This document shows, piece after piece, positions 44,702 through 57,000 of a stretch of DNA of 60,000 nucleotides. Under the pieces are notes generated by a model. It was not told where the DNA came from. It did no database searches and saw nothing but the letters and a program-made list of their open reading frames with translations. Within the stretch, counting starts at the first letter, position 1, and every line of letters starts with the position of its first letter. Origin of the DNA: Takakia lepidozioides (lineage: Eukaryota > Streptophyta > Takakiopsida > Takakiales > Takakiaceae); the NCBI GenBank assembly GCA_030704615.1, contig CM060733.1, positions 50,346,001 to 50,406,000 of the forward strand, written 5' to 3'. A program made the position numbers and the translations under genes.

Positions 44702-45863
44702 TTGAACCTCCACTTGGCAGTCGACGTTCCTCTTTTTAGCAAAATTAACCCTCATCTTGAAACGTTCCAAGCCCACAACATTGTGGATTTTGCCATTTTC
44801 TGCACAATCGTGTTGATCTTCCATACACTCAATTATTCTGGGTCACTTCAAGTTCCTGACAGACCGTTTGTGGTGCCTCGGCCTGGAGTCTTCTAGTTTC
44901 TGGACCTTGCATTGAAGCATTTTCACATGGCCATTTGGTCGTGTGCTGATAGAGGTGTTCTTTGTAGGATGTTGGAGAGCTTCGTCCCCACGAAAATAAC
45001 GAAGAAGTTTTGCTTCATATGGTCTGCTGAGGATTGTAAGGATACCACCGGTTATATCAGGCCCGGGATGAAATATCTCGTGAAGGATATTCAAAGTGTT
45101 ATTGTCAGGTACCCTGGTAGACTATTTGCTACGCAGGGGCAAATACTTCTTGTAGATGATGAGCCATCAAAAGAGCTACGAAACCCACAAAATACTGGAT
45201 TCTTCCCTTTCTCATTCAAGCCTTCACCAAACGGATTGCATGACCGGGATGATATGACAAAAGCAGTGTGGCCATATATATGGGAGATGGCTAGAGCTTC
45301 AACAGTCGTTGATTACATTAGCGAGAACCGGACAAAGTGTTCTCATAAGCCTATTGGTCGAGACCATGCCTGCTGGGCCTGGTATGGAAGATATCTTGAT
45401 CCTCGTGTTTGGATCCCACAACAAAAGGAACCTGATTACCTTGGTAGGCACGTGGATCCCACTGTTTTGTTGTTTGTTAAGAATTTGATTTTCCAGTTCT
45501 TTTGCATTTGCATTTGCACTCTTACCTCAACAAATCCATATGCAAAACTTCCACTTTGGGCCTAACATTTGTCATTTCAATCGCTTGTCCCCAGTTACAT
45601 TCAAGGAACGAATTCTAAAAGCGGAACAAGAGCTGCGTGATTGAGAAGAATGGCGGGCGTGCCGGGAGGCTTCAAGGGCATCAAGTAGAGTTGGCAGTAA
45701 CATTTCAGATGATAATGTCAGCCGGTTTTACCTTCCTGAAAGTATTTCCGTGTCCTCTGGTGCGGAGACCGTTGCAAGTGGTTGTGGTAACCGGAGGCGT
45801 CTTCGGACACATGCCTTGACTGCGAGCCATTTGGGAGGAGGCTCAGTATTATTAATGAGTTAG
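44702..45863 (+). pseudogene. FCP1/NIF-type phosphatase-like pseudogene
   Basis: The frame reads SLQVPDRPFVVPRPGVF, a TAG stop (44894-44896), then FLDLALKHFHMAIWSCADR, FIWSAEDCKDTTGYIRPG, QILLVDDEPSKELRNP and MARASTVVDYISENR. This is the HAD-fold NIF domain of plant FCP1/SCP-like phosphatases. A donor GTAGGC (about 45452) and acceptor TTGTCCCCAG (45594) join a second exon (TFKERILKAEQELRD, a TGA at 45642-45644, then EEWRACREA) ending at 45863. Where DLD/NxTL is expected the sequence reads IVLIFHTL, so the nucleophile Asp is missing too. Two stops and the lost motif mark a dead copy. Confidence 0.82.
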
Positions 45864-46375
45864 TATAAGCCGTAACGGTTCTATGGCTTTAGAATCTATG
45901 GATTGTATGGCATCAAGTCCATGAACGGATGGACAGTTGACGTTCATTTTTCTGTTGGTCCATCGCCTTGAATGATATAATCTCAAATAAAATATGAATG
46001 TTTCATATCATCAATCAGGTCCAGACAGACTCGTTTTTCCATGTTGTCATCTTCATCACATGCCATCATTGTTTCATATTTGGTTCTGCCATTGTTCCAT
46101 GTTTGTTTGTGTATGTCATTTTGGATATCGGAGCTCTCATCATTGTTTGATTCATTGCATCCTCCCATTCCTTTTAATGAACGTCAACTTGGCAGTGGAT
46201 GTTCATCTAAGACCACAATACATACTTGTATTTTTGCGTAGAATGTGTGGAGGATTATATAATTCATTGTTATATAGTGCACAAATAGTCAAATAATTAT
46301 AGATATATCTCTTTATTTCTATTATAGATTATAATTATTCATATATCTTGTATTATTTCTGAAGTCCAGAATTAG
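45864..46375. other. No gene recognised
   Basis: A/T-rich sequence without coding signals. The word AACTTGGCAGT near 46189 resembles one before the FCP1-like pseudogene (about 44713), perhaps a small duplication. Confidence 0.4.
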
Positions 46376-47286
46376 TTAAAATAGAGTTAAGAATATAAGT
46401 GCATCCTTCATGCTACCGCATTTGGCATATCCTGCAATCATTGCGATCCATGAGACCACATTTCGTGTCACCATTTCATCGAACATCTGCTGAGCATCTA
46501 TTATGCTTCTACATTTGGCATACATGTCAATAAGGGTTGTCTCCAAAGTGACGTCTGACAGAATTCCAGTTTTGATGATGTCAGCATGGACCCGTTGCCC
46601 TCTTTCCAGGCTTCCTAGCTTGGCACATGCATTGAGAACACAACTGAATGTTCCTATGCTCAATTGCATCTACTATTCTTTGTAATCCAACAGGCATTCA
46701 CCTTGCCTCAATTGTCCCACCATTGACTGGGGTCAGAAAAGTCAGAATTCAACATTGAAATTTATGGCCGATTCTCATAAGAGGGAAAAATAGGGTGAAA
46801 TGTGCTGAAGAAGGTGTCTTGAGTAGCAGCGCCTGATTTTATCAATTGTGCCGCTGCTGCTGCGGCTTCTAGTTGACCATCTACCCATGCAGGTTTCTTG
46901 TAGCTATCCTTCCACAGGGAATCATAGGTAGTCTGGAGCTTGAAATCCAGCCGTCTTGGATGAATCTGGACCCACACTCTATCCCTGCTTCTTCAGCTAT
47001 CCATGCCTCTTTACAAATCATGCATACATCCTTGCCTTGCTGCTAGCAACTAACAATGACAGCCTAGAATTGTTCCAACAAACATCCCAACCCTACTTAT
47101 CACACTATTTCCTATGCTGACTTGCCTCTGCTTCCAACAAACATTCACCCTTTTGCCTGGATTGTTCCACCATTGACTGGGGTCGTAAATGTATTCATTC
47201 CACAGCTTCTCCTTGTCTCTTATCTGTTTTTCAATACTTTCTTTTTGCCACATTGGCAGTAACATGTCAAAATCACTCCAAAACAT
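46376..47286 (-). pseudogene. PDF-PPR gene copy 3 (partial)
   Basis: The PDF first half is in 47158-47286: SDFDMLLPMWQ, then EKLWNEYIYDPSQWWNNPGK. A donor follows (GTGAATG). The second half is at about 46840-46960: RRLDFKLQTTYDSLWKDSYK, PAWVDGQLEAA. The pair matches the OSB PDF motif (W..P..WWDN..., PDFKHK...LW, P.WV..QL). Downstream, PPR repeats in 46376-46669 (FSCVLNACAKLGSLERGQR, LIDMYAKCRSIIDAQQ, VVSWIAMIAGYAK) end abruptly. The copy is incomplete. Confidence 0.78.
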
Positions 47287-47328
47287 AGATCCATCAACGA
47301 GTTAACTTGCAGAATTCAACATGAAAAT

Positions 47329-49420
47329 TTAGGGACGACTCTGATAACAAGGAAAAACAGGCTGAAATGTGTTGAAAAATGTGCCTTCATTAGCAGTGCC
47401 TTGTTCTATCAATTGCGCTGCTACCGCTGCTGTTTCCAGTTGACCATCTACCCACGCAGATTTCTTGTAGTTATTGATCCACAGGGAATAAGAAGTAATC
47501 TTGTGTTTGAAATCCGGCCCTCTTGGCTCAGCATGGATTTCCCCCGTTTGTGGATGCAGTTTGTCTTCTGCAACAAAGGTATGCACCTGGTTGTCCACCT
47601 CAATACAGCTGCGCCCTGACTCATTTCCGACACCTCTTTCGTGCATCATTTTTCTGACCTTCGCTGTGTCAGCCCACCTGTCAGCTGCAGCATAGATGTT
47701 TGATAGGAGCACATAAAATTGCAGCGTGCTGTGGATCCCACTTGAGAATCCATGTCGTTGCACGCTCTGCTTGCTCCACATTGCCATCACCAAGCCAGGC
47801 CCCCCACACCATAGCATCTGGTTTAATTGGCATCTTACTAATGAAGTCCTCTGCCTCATCCAATCGCCCTGCACGGCCAAGAAGGTCCACCATGCAGCCA
47901 AAGTGCTCCAGGGTAGGAGTGAGTTCAAGATCTTGACTGATGGAAACAAAGTAGTGAAAGCCTTCATCCACTAGGCCCACATGGCTACACACAGACAAAA
48001 CACATATCAAGGTGATACCATTTGGCTTCAAGTCCTCTAGTCTCATGTGTTCAAATAGTTGCACGACCTCTCTACCACACCCATGCTGGGCATATCCTGC
48101 AATCATCGCATTCCATGAGACCACATCTCGTTCAACCATGTTGTCAAACATTTGGTGTGAATCCTTTATGTTTCCGCACTTGGCATACATGTTCACAAGC
48201 GCAGTCTCGAGAATGATATCTGATGTAATTCCAGCTTCTATAATGTCAGCATACACCTCTTTTCCCTTTCCCAGGGTTGCCAGGCTGGCACAAGCATTGA
48301 GCACACAGATGAATGTGACCTTGTCGGGCATCAGCCCTTCCCCTCGCATTTTCTCATAGATCTCGAAAGCCTCCTTACTGAAACCATGCTGAGCATATCC
48401 TGCAATATTGTGTTCTATGAGACCAAATCTAGTTCAGCCATATTGCCAAATACTTGGCATGCATCCTTCAGGCTCCTGCATTTAGCATATATATTCACTA
48501 AGGTATTCTCCAAATTAATATATGACCCAGTTCCAGTTTTGATAATGTCAGCATGAACCCTTTTGCCCTTTTCCAGGGCACATGCATTGAGAATGCAAAT
48601 GAAGGTGACCGAATCAGGGGTCACCCCTGCCTGTATCATTTGCTTATAGATCTCAAAAGCCTCCTTACCAAACCCATGCTGAGCATATCCTGCAATCATC
48701 GCACTCCATGAACCCACACCTCGTTCAATCATATTGTCAAATACTTGACGAGGCATCATCAAATGCTCCCGCATTTAGCATACATGTTAACAAGGCTGTC
48801 ATCCACATTAACTCTAAAACCACCATAGATCCATCAACGAGTTAACTTGCAGAATTCAACATGAAAATTTAGGGACGACTATGATAACAGGGAAAAACAG
48901 GCTAAAATGTGTTGAAGAAGGTGCCTTCATTAGCAGTGCCTTGTTCTATTAATTGTGTTGCTGCCGCTGCTGTTTCCATCTACCCACGCAGATTCCACAG
49001 GGAATCAGAAGTAATCTTGTGTTTGAAATCCGGCCCTCTTGAATGAATCTGGACCTCTATCCCTGGTCCTTCAGCTATCCCTGCCTGTGTACAAATCATG
49101 AATACATCCTTAGCCTTGCTGCTAGCAGCTGACACTGACGGCGTTAAGTTCTTCCAGCAAACACCCCAACCCTACTTATTACAGTGGTTCCAATTCTGAA
49201 TTGCATTTGTTTATCTCTGTAGTCCAACAGACATTTATCTTTTTGTCTCCATTGTCCCACCATTGACTGGGGTTGGAAAAGTGTTCACTCCAAAGCTTCT
49301 CCTCATCTCTGTTATCTGTTTTTGGATACTTTCCTGCTGCCACATCGGCAGTAACTTGTCAAAGTCACTCCAGACCACCACAGATCCACCCAACCAGCTA
49401 ACTTCCAGAATTCAATATGC
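47329..49420 (-). pseudogene. PDF-PPR gene copy 4: PDF, PPR array, E/E+ region, PDF
   Basis: Read on the minus strand: PDF first half at about 49250-49390 (SDFDKLLPMWQQ, LWSEHFSNPSQWWDN; one frameshift); PDF second half with a deletion at about 48950-49060 (RGPDFKHKITSDSLW); PPR repeats in 48415-48774 and 47681-48349 (LVNIYAKCRSLKDA, LVNMYAKCGNIKDSHQMFDN, MVDLLGRAGRLDEAEDFI); E/E+ region after a frameshift near 47720 (NIYAAADRWADTAKVRKM, RSCIEVDNQVHTFVAEDKLH). It runs without a stop into a further PDF half (RGPDFKHKITSYSLW, KKSAWVDGQLETAA). The DYW domain is absent; the expected residues are replaced by the PDF part. At least three lesions are present. Confidence 0.8.
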
Positions 49421-49604
49421 ATCTGGGGCGAGTCTGATGATCGAAGAAGAAGGTACCTCACTGACGATGACGTGGCTACGAGACGTGGCAACGATGACGT
49501 GGCACTATGGCACCCTATTCCTGCTCTACACTAACCCGCAGCATGCCATATATCGACCGCGTCCCTGGACTTGAAAGACAAGACTCACAAACGAGATACT
49601 CTGC

Positions 49605-49622
49605 GAGAGAGAGAGAGAGAGA
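49605..49622 (+). repeat. (GA)n microsatellite before the RTF2 start
   Basis: A GA run of about 18 bp ends at the proposed RTF2 start codon. GA runs in 5' leaders are common in plants. Confidence 0.9.
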
Positions 49623-50867
49623 TGGTGATGCAGGTGTTTGTGAGGGGTGTGGATGGTGCTACATGTGTTCTGAATCTCCAGCCTGACGATACCACGGCAC
49701 AGGTCAAGGCTATGGTGGTGCCGAGTGCTTTGGACCATGTGTATCTCACTTTTGGAGGGCGGGTTCTGGCCGACGACTCTAGGGTTTCAGACTGTGGGAT
49801 CCAGGGGTGCAGTACGTTGGGGTTAGGAGTCAGGGTATTGGGAGGTGGAGGGGATGGCGGGGCCACGGGCGCAGAGTCAAGGGATTGCTACCTGAATATG
49901 TACGCAGTGAAGAAGCCGGATAAAGTGGATCCCAATGAAGTGAAGCTTGCCAAATTCACAAATTGCACTATGTCGTCTGAGCCTTTGAAGCCCCCGTGCG
50001 TGATTGATTTTCTCGGAAATTTGTATAACAAGGAAGCTGTTGTGAGTGCACTGTTGACAAAATCGCTGCCCAAGAAGTTACGGCACATCAAGGGTCTCAA
50101 AGATTTGATCACCATTCACTTGAGTTCAATCCCCGGGGTTAATCCTGAGTATGATTTCTCTGGTAGCAAGTTCCAGTGTCCGATCACAGGCCAGGAATTC
50201 AATGGGAAGTTCAAGTTTTATGCTTTGCGAAAGTGCGGGCATGTGCTGAGTGCACGGGCACTGAAAGAAGTTTCTTCCACTTCATGCGCGGTCTGCTACA
50301 CCCCCTTCAGCGAAACAGATAAGATGCCTATCAATGGAAGCGATGAAGAGGTAAGGCCGTTGTCCCATAGCTCTTGGATGTGATTAGAATTTTTAGGTTA
50401 GTTGCTTATTTACCAAAAGAGTGGTTGTTTGTTAGATTTCACTGACCAGTTGTTTGTATTCTCACCAGGTGCTTTCTCTACGCGAGAGGATGGAAGCAGA
50501 AAAAACCAAGACCCGAGACAAGAAGGAGAAGAAGGTTAAGAATGGTATTTCAGATTCTTTAGAGAGAAGACTGGCTGATGCAGCTCCTCTAGCAATTGAG
50601 GAGGCTAGTCAATCTCTTCAAGGTGGTCTTGCAAATGGCATCAAGCGGAAAGCTGAAACGGGTGGAGAAGCGGGGGTGGTTATGGCTACAGAAGTAGTAA
50701 GACCAAAGGGGTCAGACTTGGTCTCTGTTCCCAAAAAGTACAAAGCAGGGGAGCATCTGCCTGTGAATGCAACTAAGGCAGTATATGCTTCCATCTTCAC
50801 ATCCTCCAGTAAAGGGACGTTTAAGGAGACCTATTCCTGCAGATCCCTTCCACTGGGAAGAAATTGA
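49622..50867 (+). CDS. RTF2: RTF2: ubiquitin-like N terminus plus Rtf2 domain
   Basis: Two exons, 49622-50350 and 50469-50867, join in frame (GT at 50351, CACCAG before 50469) to give 375 residues. Residues 1-80 look ubiquitin-like (VFVRGVDGATCVLNL, VYLTFGGRVLADD), as in plant RTF2. The Rtf2 domain follows (LKPPCVIDFLGNLYNKEAVV, LKDLITIHLSS) with its RING-like finger (FQCPITGQEF, RKCGHVLSARAL, CAVCYTPF). After a Lys-rich linker it ends with the family signature KAVYASIFTSSSKGTFKETY and CRSLPLGRN. ATG 49622 is preferred because the ubiquitin-like fold begins there; an upstream in-frame ATG (49571) would add a low-complexity leader. The family acts in replication fork control, and in Arabidopsis in pre-mRNA splicing. 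No lesion is seen. Confidence 0.95.
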
Positions 50868-51389
50868 AGGATCCTTGTAGTTCCTTTGTAATCATGCCCA
50901 AAAAATTGAGCTTGCAGGTTTGCTTCTTTGCGACATCTGTTTGTCATTCTGTGCCAGGTTTCAGATTGGTTTCCACTGCCACATAGTCTCCCTTGTCTAT
51001 TTGTTTTTTCTCAATGTTGGGACAATACCCCCGGGCTGTCTTTCTTGATAGGCATCTGCAGTTTACCCTCCTCTCCTTATACTCTTTCCTCATTCCCTAC
51101 ATCTCCCTGCTTTTCCCCATACGCCCTACTTCCACAACCCCAGCTTTGATAGGTGAAGTCTACGTAGTTGGCTCTTGGAACCTGTGGTGCCACATCTGGA
51201 TTAATAGTGCATGCATGGCAGTTCTTGTTGAAGTTGACATTTGTTGAACAGACAAGGATTAAATGGAACTGTGGTGCAAGAGATGGCCACAATTGCTGAA
51301 GGCACATGTGCTCACCACTTTGGCCAACAGCATGAAGAAAAAGCGGAAGTTTGAGGCTGCGGATATGATGTGCCAGGCAGAGGAGGCAG

Positions 51390-51726
51390 CTGATTACAGG
51401 GACACATTTCCAGATCACCCAGAGGGCCAAATGGAATTTGGCAAGACATCTTGGCTGAGGAAACTAAGTTATCTGGTTGTGGGAACGAGGATATCGTGGG
51501 GCGTATGTCAGGTGCCTCACAGGATTCTTCTCAGAGTGGTTGGGGTTCTCACGCAAGTGACGGACCAAGGCAAGATATTTTAACCAACTTGAATGTTGGC
51601 TCACCAGGAGGATCACCTATGGTACAGAAATATGCGGATCCTTTGGTTGACCCTTGCCCTATGCAAGGCAATGACAAAAGTCCGAGTGTGTCAAGATCAG
51701 GACCCAACAAAGTCAGACAGATTTAG
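51390..51726 (+). CDS. Possible orphan exon of unknown function
   Basis: After a good acceptor (GCTGATTACAG) a frame of about 110 codons reads GHISRSPRGPNGIWQDILAE, then SGASQDSSQSGWGSHASDGP, and stops at 51726. The composition is protein-like, rich in Ser and Gly, but no domain is recognised and no partner exon was found. It may be the end of a non-coding transcript or of a broken gene. Confidence 0.25.
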
Positions 51727-54095
51727 CGAAGCCTCTCCGGCTCTGGGTAAGTAGAGAAAAGGGGTCGATATGTATCAAGATTCTGGAATTCTCACAATGT
51801 AAATCTCTCAAGCCAGCATAGGCTATAGAAAATATGCCTCTTGAGTACAGTCTCAAGCTGGTGTGACTGGCAATATAATCTCACAATCTTGTATCACATT
51901 TATGTCAAATTGGGAGCTAGAGGAGCATAGTGTTTTTGTGGATGGTGTCTACAACATATATTACTACACAATTCCTGGTATTGTTGGTGGCTTGGAAGTT
52001 TGTGGGGTGAGTTTCAATACCATGGTGGGGTTGAAAAAACCCCACAATCGGTTGTGAGAGCATGGTTTCATACTGAATGCTTTGCAGGTAGCAATGATCT
52101 TCTCTGTTGTCCTAATCCATCTCTCAGTACCGTTGGCAATGGTTGCTCTGCACTATTCTAGATAATTGTGTCCCAAGGATGATAGCTACTCTGACAAGGA
52201 TTTACCACCGACCTCAGTGTAGTATGTCTTATCAGTTAATAACAAGGTTCACCCGCAGCCGGGAAATTCTCGCAGCTGGACCTCGGTTACCAAAGGGTAT
52301 TAAATGTAGTACAACCTGAGCAAGAGTGGCTGAATTGTAAAGACACATGACTTTTGCCCGAGGTCATCTTGCAGATCGTAACTCATAACCCTCTAGCTTC
52401 GGTTCTGTCCCACCTCTGACCTACTTTCACCTTCACTGCTCTCAAGTGCACAACTTGCTGTGGTTGCATCATCTTTTTGGTTTTCAAGGTTGTATTCTCC
52501 AATGCCCTCCCTTTTGCTGTCTTTCCAGGGGGTATGTATTTGTGTACAAGTACTTACCAATGAAAGAAACCTGACAGGTTGTGGGCAACCAGGCATTGAA
52601 GGTATAGCGTACTCCTGCTTTATTACTGCGTTGGATGTGACAGCAACACAAGAACATCTTTGCAGTAGTGGTGAACTTCCTGATGGTCATGACATTGAGT
52701 ACTCATTTCCAAGTCATCCTTGCTCAGAGTTACGCCAGTAACACTGCTGGTCTACCCAATTTCAAGTGGGGGTGTCAATAGCAGATAGATAATCCACTAC
52801 TTCAATTAGTATTAGGATGTGTGCCCTTATCACCTGAGTGGTAGGCCTTTATGACCTATAAATTGAGCACTTACAGTCCAAAGAGGCGCTCAGGTTCTCT
52901 GGTCTCAGCTGGATCGTCCTTCCACCTTCTAGTTTGCTCTTGGAACTTGGTTCTTAAAGAGAGTTCAGTGTGGTGGACAAAATTGCCTGGTTGCAATGCC
53001 TCTAGTCCAGAATATATACTGATTGCCTGCAGCAGTCCTACTCTAAGAACTCGCAGTGGAGCATATTTTCACTGTACTGAGCAGTGCTCTTGTTGTTGTG
53101 GTACACACAATAGATCCATCGGTGTCAAACTTCAAAGCTGAAGGAGCGTGGCCACATTTGATTGATAATTTTCCGGAGTACTAGCATGAGATGGGGATTG
53201 GGCAAACCCCTTAGTTCTGGTTGTTTTGGTTATGTCTTTTTGCTGTAGCCTAATGAGTGGTATTTCATTTGCAAGAACCCACTTAGTAAGGGTTCATTTT
53301 GCGATATTCCCTGCAAGTCTGCATGAGAAAATTATGCCGGTCACACCAAGGGTCAAGAGAAAGTGCTCACCTCTCAACCCAGACAACAATCCCCAGAGGT
53401 GCAGGAGGCCCTCGATTAATGCTGGCTGTGTGAGTAATTGCACCGGCTTTGTACTAGTACGGCCCACACTGAGAATTTGGACACCTTATATCAAGGGTAG
53501 TGCTGGTTTGCATCACTAGAGCACGTTTCTCCAATAGTCATCTCACATTCAGTGCTGTCTCTGAGTCTACATGAAGCATGCAGGACAATACAACAAGCTC
53601 AACTGAGGATAGAACTCCTACCAACATGCTTTCACCCATCCTGCCCAACTTGGCCCGAACATATACAAAACAAGCCGCCTATTCAACAAGGCCACCCCTT
53701 TAAAGTGGAGGACTAAGTCAATCGAATGTCGGTAAAAACTGGGTGAAGTTCACGTGAAAAGTATCAGTCAGCTATCTTGTTTCTGTAGCAATGGACAGTT
53801 GTTATTTTGCCTTCTTTCATGAATACGCCTGGGGGGTTTGATCCTCCTCGTTAGCTCTCATTCCAGGGGAATAGAACTCTAGAGGCTGGTCATTGCATGG
53901 ATGCCTAGTGGCAAGCCCAGACAAGCGGAAGGAAGACCAGAGACAGGGACCTCACACACACACATTTGGTGCAGGTATTGCCTTACAGCGTATCGCCTAT
54001 CAGGCAGTAATTTATGTTGTTGCCCCATTTGAGTGGTGATGAGACCACAATTAGGGCTTCAGGTCAACATCTGCAAATGCAGCTTTGACCCCACA
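51727..54095. other. No gene recognised between RTF2 and the HAD gene
   Basis: Short plus-strand ORFs (52460-52741, 52851-53141, 53226-53519) show no family signature or consistent splice sites. Confidence 0.45.
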
Positions 54096-57000
54096 CTATC
54101 GGACTGAGCGAGTCACAGGTTGTAGAACACGCTCAGCGAGCTCTTGAAAAGTCTTCACATCCTTCTTCCAAAGCCTGCAAATAACCAACACATGTAGCCC
54201 CTAAAGATCCTGCAAATCTATGGCAAAACAGACCAATGTCTGTTTGATTCATACATCACACACCTTGGAATAAATTCAACTCCTTAAGGAAAAACCCTTG
54301 TACACATACTCTTTACATCACTATACAGCCCCAAGAAAACTGTACATGCTGAGGATAATTTGAATATGTTTCTGAGCTTAAACATAGTTGATAGCATAGC
54401 AAATCAATATCAAAAGCATGCTTATAAATTTTGGCATCACATACCCTTGAGGGTTTCACTCCCCATGAGATCTGCCAGAGTTGGCTGTGGACTTTGAGCC
54501 CACAGGGCGTTAGTCAACCTGTGATCTCGCACACGGATGACGACATCTGTGTAAAGGGGGTTGACTATTGATTCATGGGCTGGTGATAACAGAAGTATAA
54601 TGCGAGTCAAACACGATTACTAAACTACCACACAGAGAGGAAGACAGAAAAAGAGATTGAGCATACCAGGCCTCCACACCTATGGCACTAGCACCTTGCT
54701 TGTCATTTATGAGATCATCTCCCACATGAATTGCATCCCTTGCCTCAACACCCAATTCATCTGCGTTGACAAGGATTGGCTAAGAGACGAGGAATCAATA
54801 AGAAAAGAGGGCTGGATATAAGTAAACAAAAACTAGAGGGCAACATGTCTATACATGCTGCATCCTGAAATAGAACATATTTTAATGGACATGGACAACA
54901 GGCACAAGTAGGCTGTTTTCTCTCAGTAGATCACTAGTTTTTGCCCTGCAAATCAACACATTCATGCCCATGATAGTATAAGATCCATTGTTGGCATATC
55001 TCTCCATTAGATCTAATGCCATTCAACATCACCAAAAGGATTCCCTTGCCGTAGGGTCCCTAAACCCTAAACCCTACCTGCCACTGGTCTACCGTAGATA
55101 GCACTTAAAGGAGACACATATGTACTCACTTAAGGCAGCTTCAAAAATTTCTTGTGAGGGCTTCTCGAAACCAATCTCTGATGAGACTATAATAGCATCA
55201 AACCTGCCATCCCAAACAACTCCATTGCCATATGGTCTTGAACTGAAGTTATCAAAGGTTACATTCCAGGTGAACAAATGTTCGTGTTTAACAAATTTCC
55301 TCCACAGGGTCTTTACTCCTCAGGATCCTCAAGTGAGGAGACATTACCAACTTAAGAATAAAAAGCTGTCCCCATTGAGGATTAAGAGTTATGTCAATGT
55401 ATACTAGTAAGAATAAGTGGAAGCACAGGGGGGAGCCTTACAAGGTATCAACCTGCAGATCTTGCAAAACAGGGCGCAATCTGGAATCAAAGTTGGATAC
55501 AACTGCCAGCTTCACTGTGCAACCAACAACGATTGATAAAATAACAATGTGCACCAGCGTCTAAATGTGATGCTATCATAAAAATGAAGTCTGTAACCAG
55601 TGCAACTGGGTAGGGGTTTCTGTATTTCACTATGTTCCATCAAATTGAGGAATAATGCCACAAACATCAGCCCTTTTGCAAGAAGTCACTTGCCAAGTAG
55701 ACATCGTGCCTACTCTAAATTCTATATTTCATCGATTCTGTCAGGGTAAGGAGTCTTAGTTATTCTAGTAAGTCTTTCACAGATCCAGTGCCAAGGACCA
55801 GTTCCTCGATATTAGTTTCTATGACATTTTGCCGCTGTGAAGACAGGCAAGCACAAGGATGGAAACAAAAAGCTGTGGCATTGTTGTTTACCTCCAGCAA
55901 CCCGTAGGAGGATAAGGGCTTCCACTGCTCCGTCAGCTACTTTCCAAGCATCACCCTTTCCAAAATGCTGGGCTTCAATAAAGGCAACACAGGAATGCCC
56001 AGTTATGGCAAATAGGCCTTTCATTCATTCGGATGTGTGGAAAGGAAATAGCTTGTAAGGATCTGCTTTACAATCAACCTGCCTTCAATAAACAGTGCTC
56101 ATACAATTACTGGCAAGCTTGCCAGAGTCATTTGCGCTTCTAGATGTTACAAATACATTGATGGGTGGGGAGGGAGAGAGAGAGAGATTTTCTAGAATCC
56201 AGTGGACGTCGTTGACAATCGGCACCTGCTTTAAACAGGCTATTGCTCAGAAGCAGGGGTACGGGGGTCAACATCAAAGGTGCAGGTAAGCATCTCACTT
56301 GATACAACTCCTCAAAGTAGGTGTCATCAGCACACCCAGTTGCTGTAGCCACTGCATGTCTCCAGAAAGGCCTGCCATCTCCCTGCCATATAATCCAGCT
56401 CATCATAAATACATTGCAATAAGAAACACATAAGGAAAGAACATCACAGACTTCCACTTTACATCATGTCAGAAGAAAATGAAATGAAATGGCAGAAAGC
56501 TCAAAGAGCTCATGGGACGAGAAATGAAATGAAATGAAATGGTACTTTATAACATCCGCGGAAAGCTCAAAGAGCTTATGGGACAAAATGGAAAAAACAA
56601 GAGAAGAAAGAAGAAAGAGAAGAGGACTGAGAGCCTCCTTCCATGTACCCCGCCCACCGTTTAAGGGAGGATGAGGACAAAAATCGACGGATACTCTATG
56701 CACTTCCATCGGGCGGAGACGCAAGTCCGCGGGGCCGGCGCGATTGTAGTGCAGTCCGTTTTTAACGGATGAACCTCGGCTGCTCCTTCAGGGAATTGAA
56801 TGCCGTGAGTTTTGACCTGCATGTGCCGGACATGTGGCCAACCACGACTGGCTATAGCAGGCTCATTGGAGGTGCTTCACTAGAACCACGTCAGAATACA
56901 GTCCAAAACTGTGGACGGCTGCCGGGGTGCACATGACATTGGGAACCTACAAGGGTGCCCAGCAAATTTCTCCAAAGACCTGGTTTTCCCCTAAAAAGGT

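Noticed and set aside
49585-50115. Minus-strand ORFs in RTF2 exon 1
   Set aside because: They are antisense to a clear RTF2 coding exon.
54481-54590. Possible extra HAD exon with protein-like reading
   Set aside because: The exon at 54667-54760 joins directly and in frame to 54096-54174, giving the expected family C terminus.
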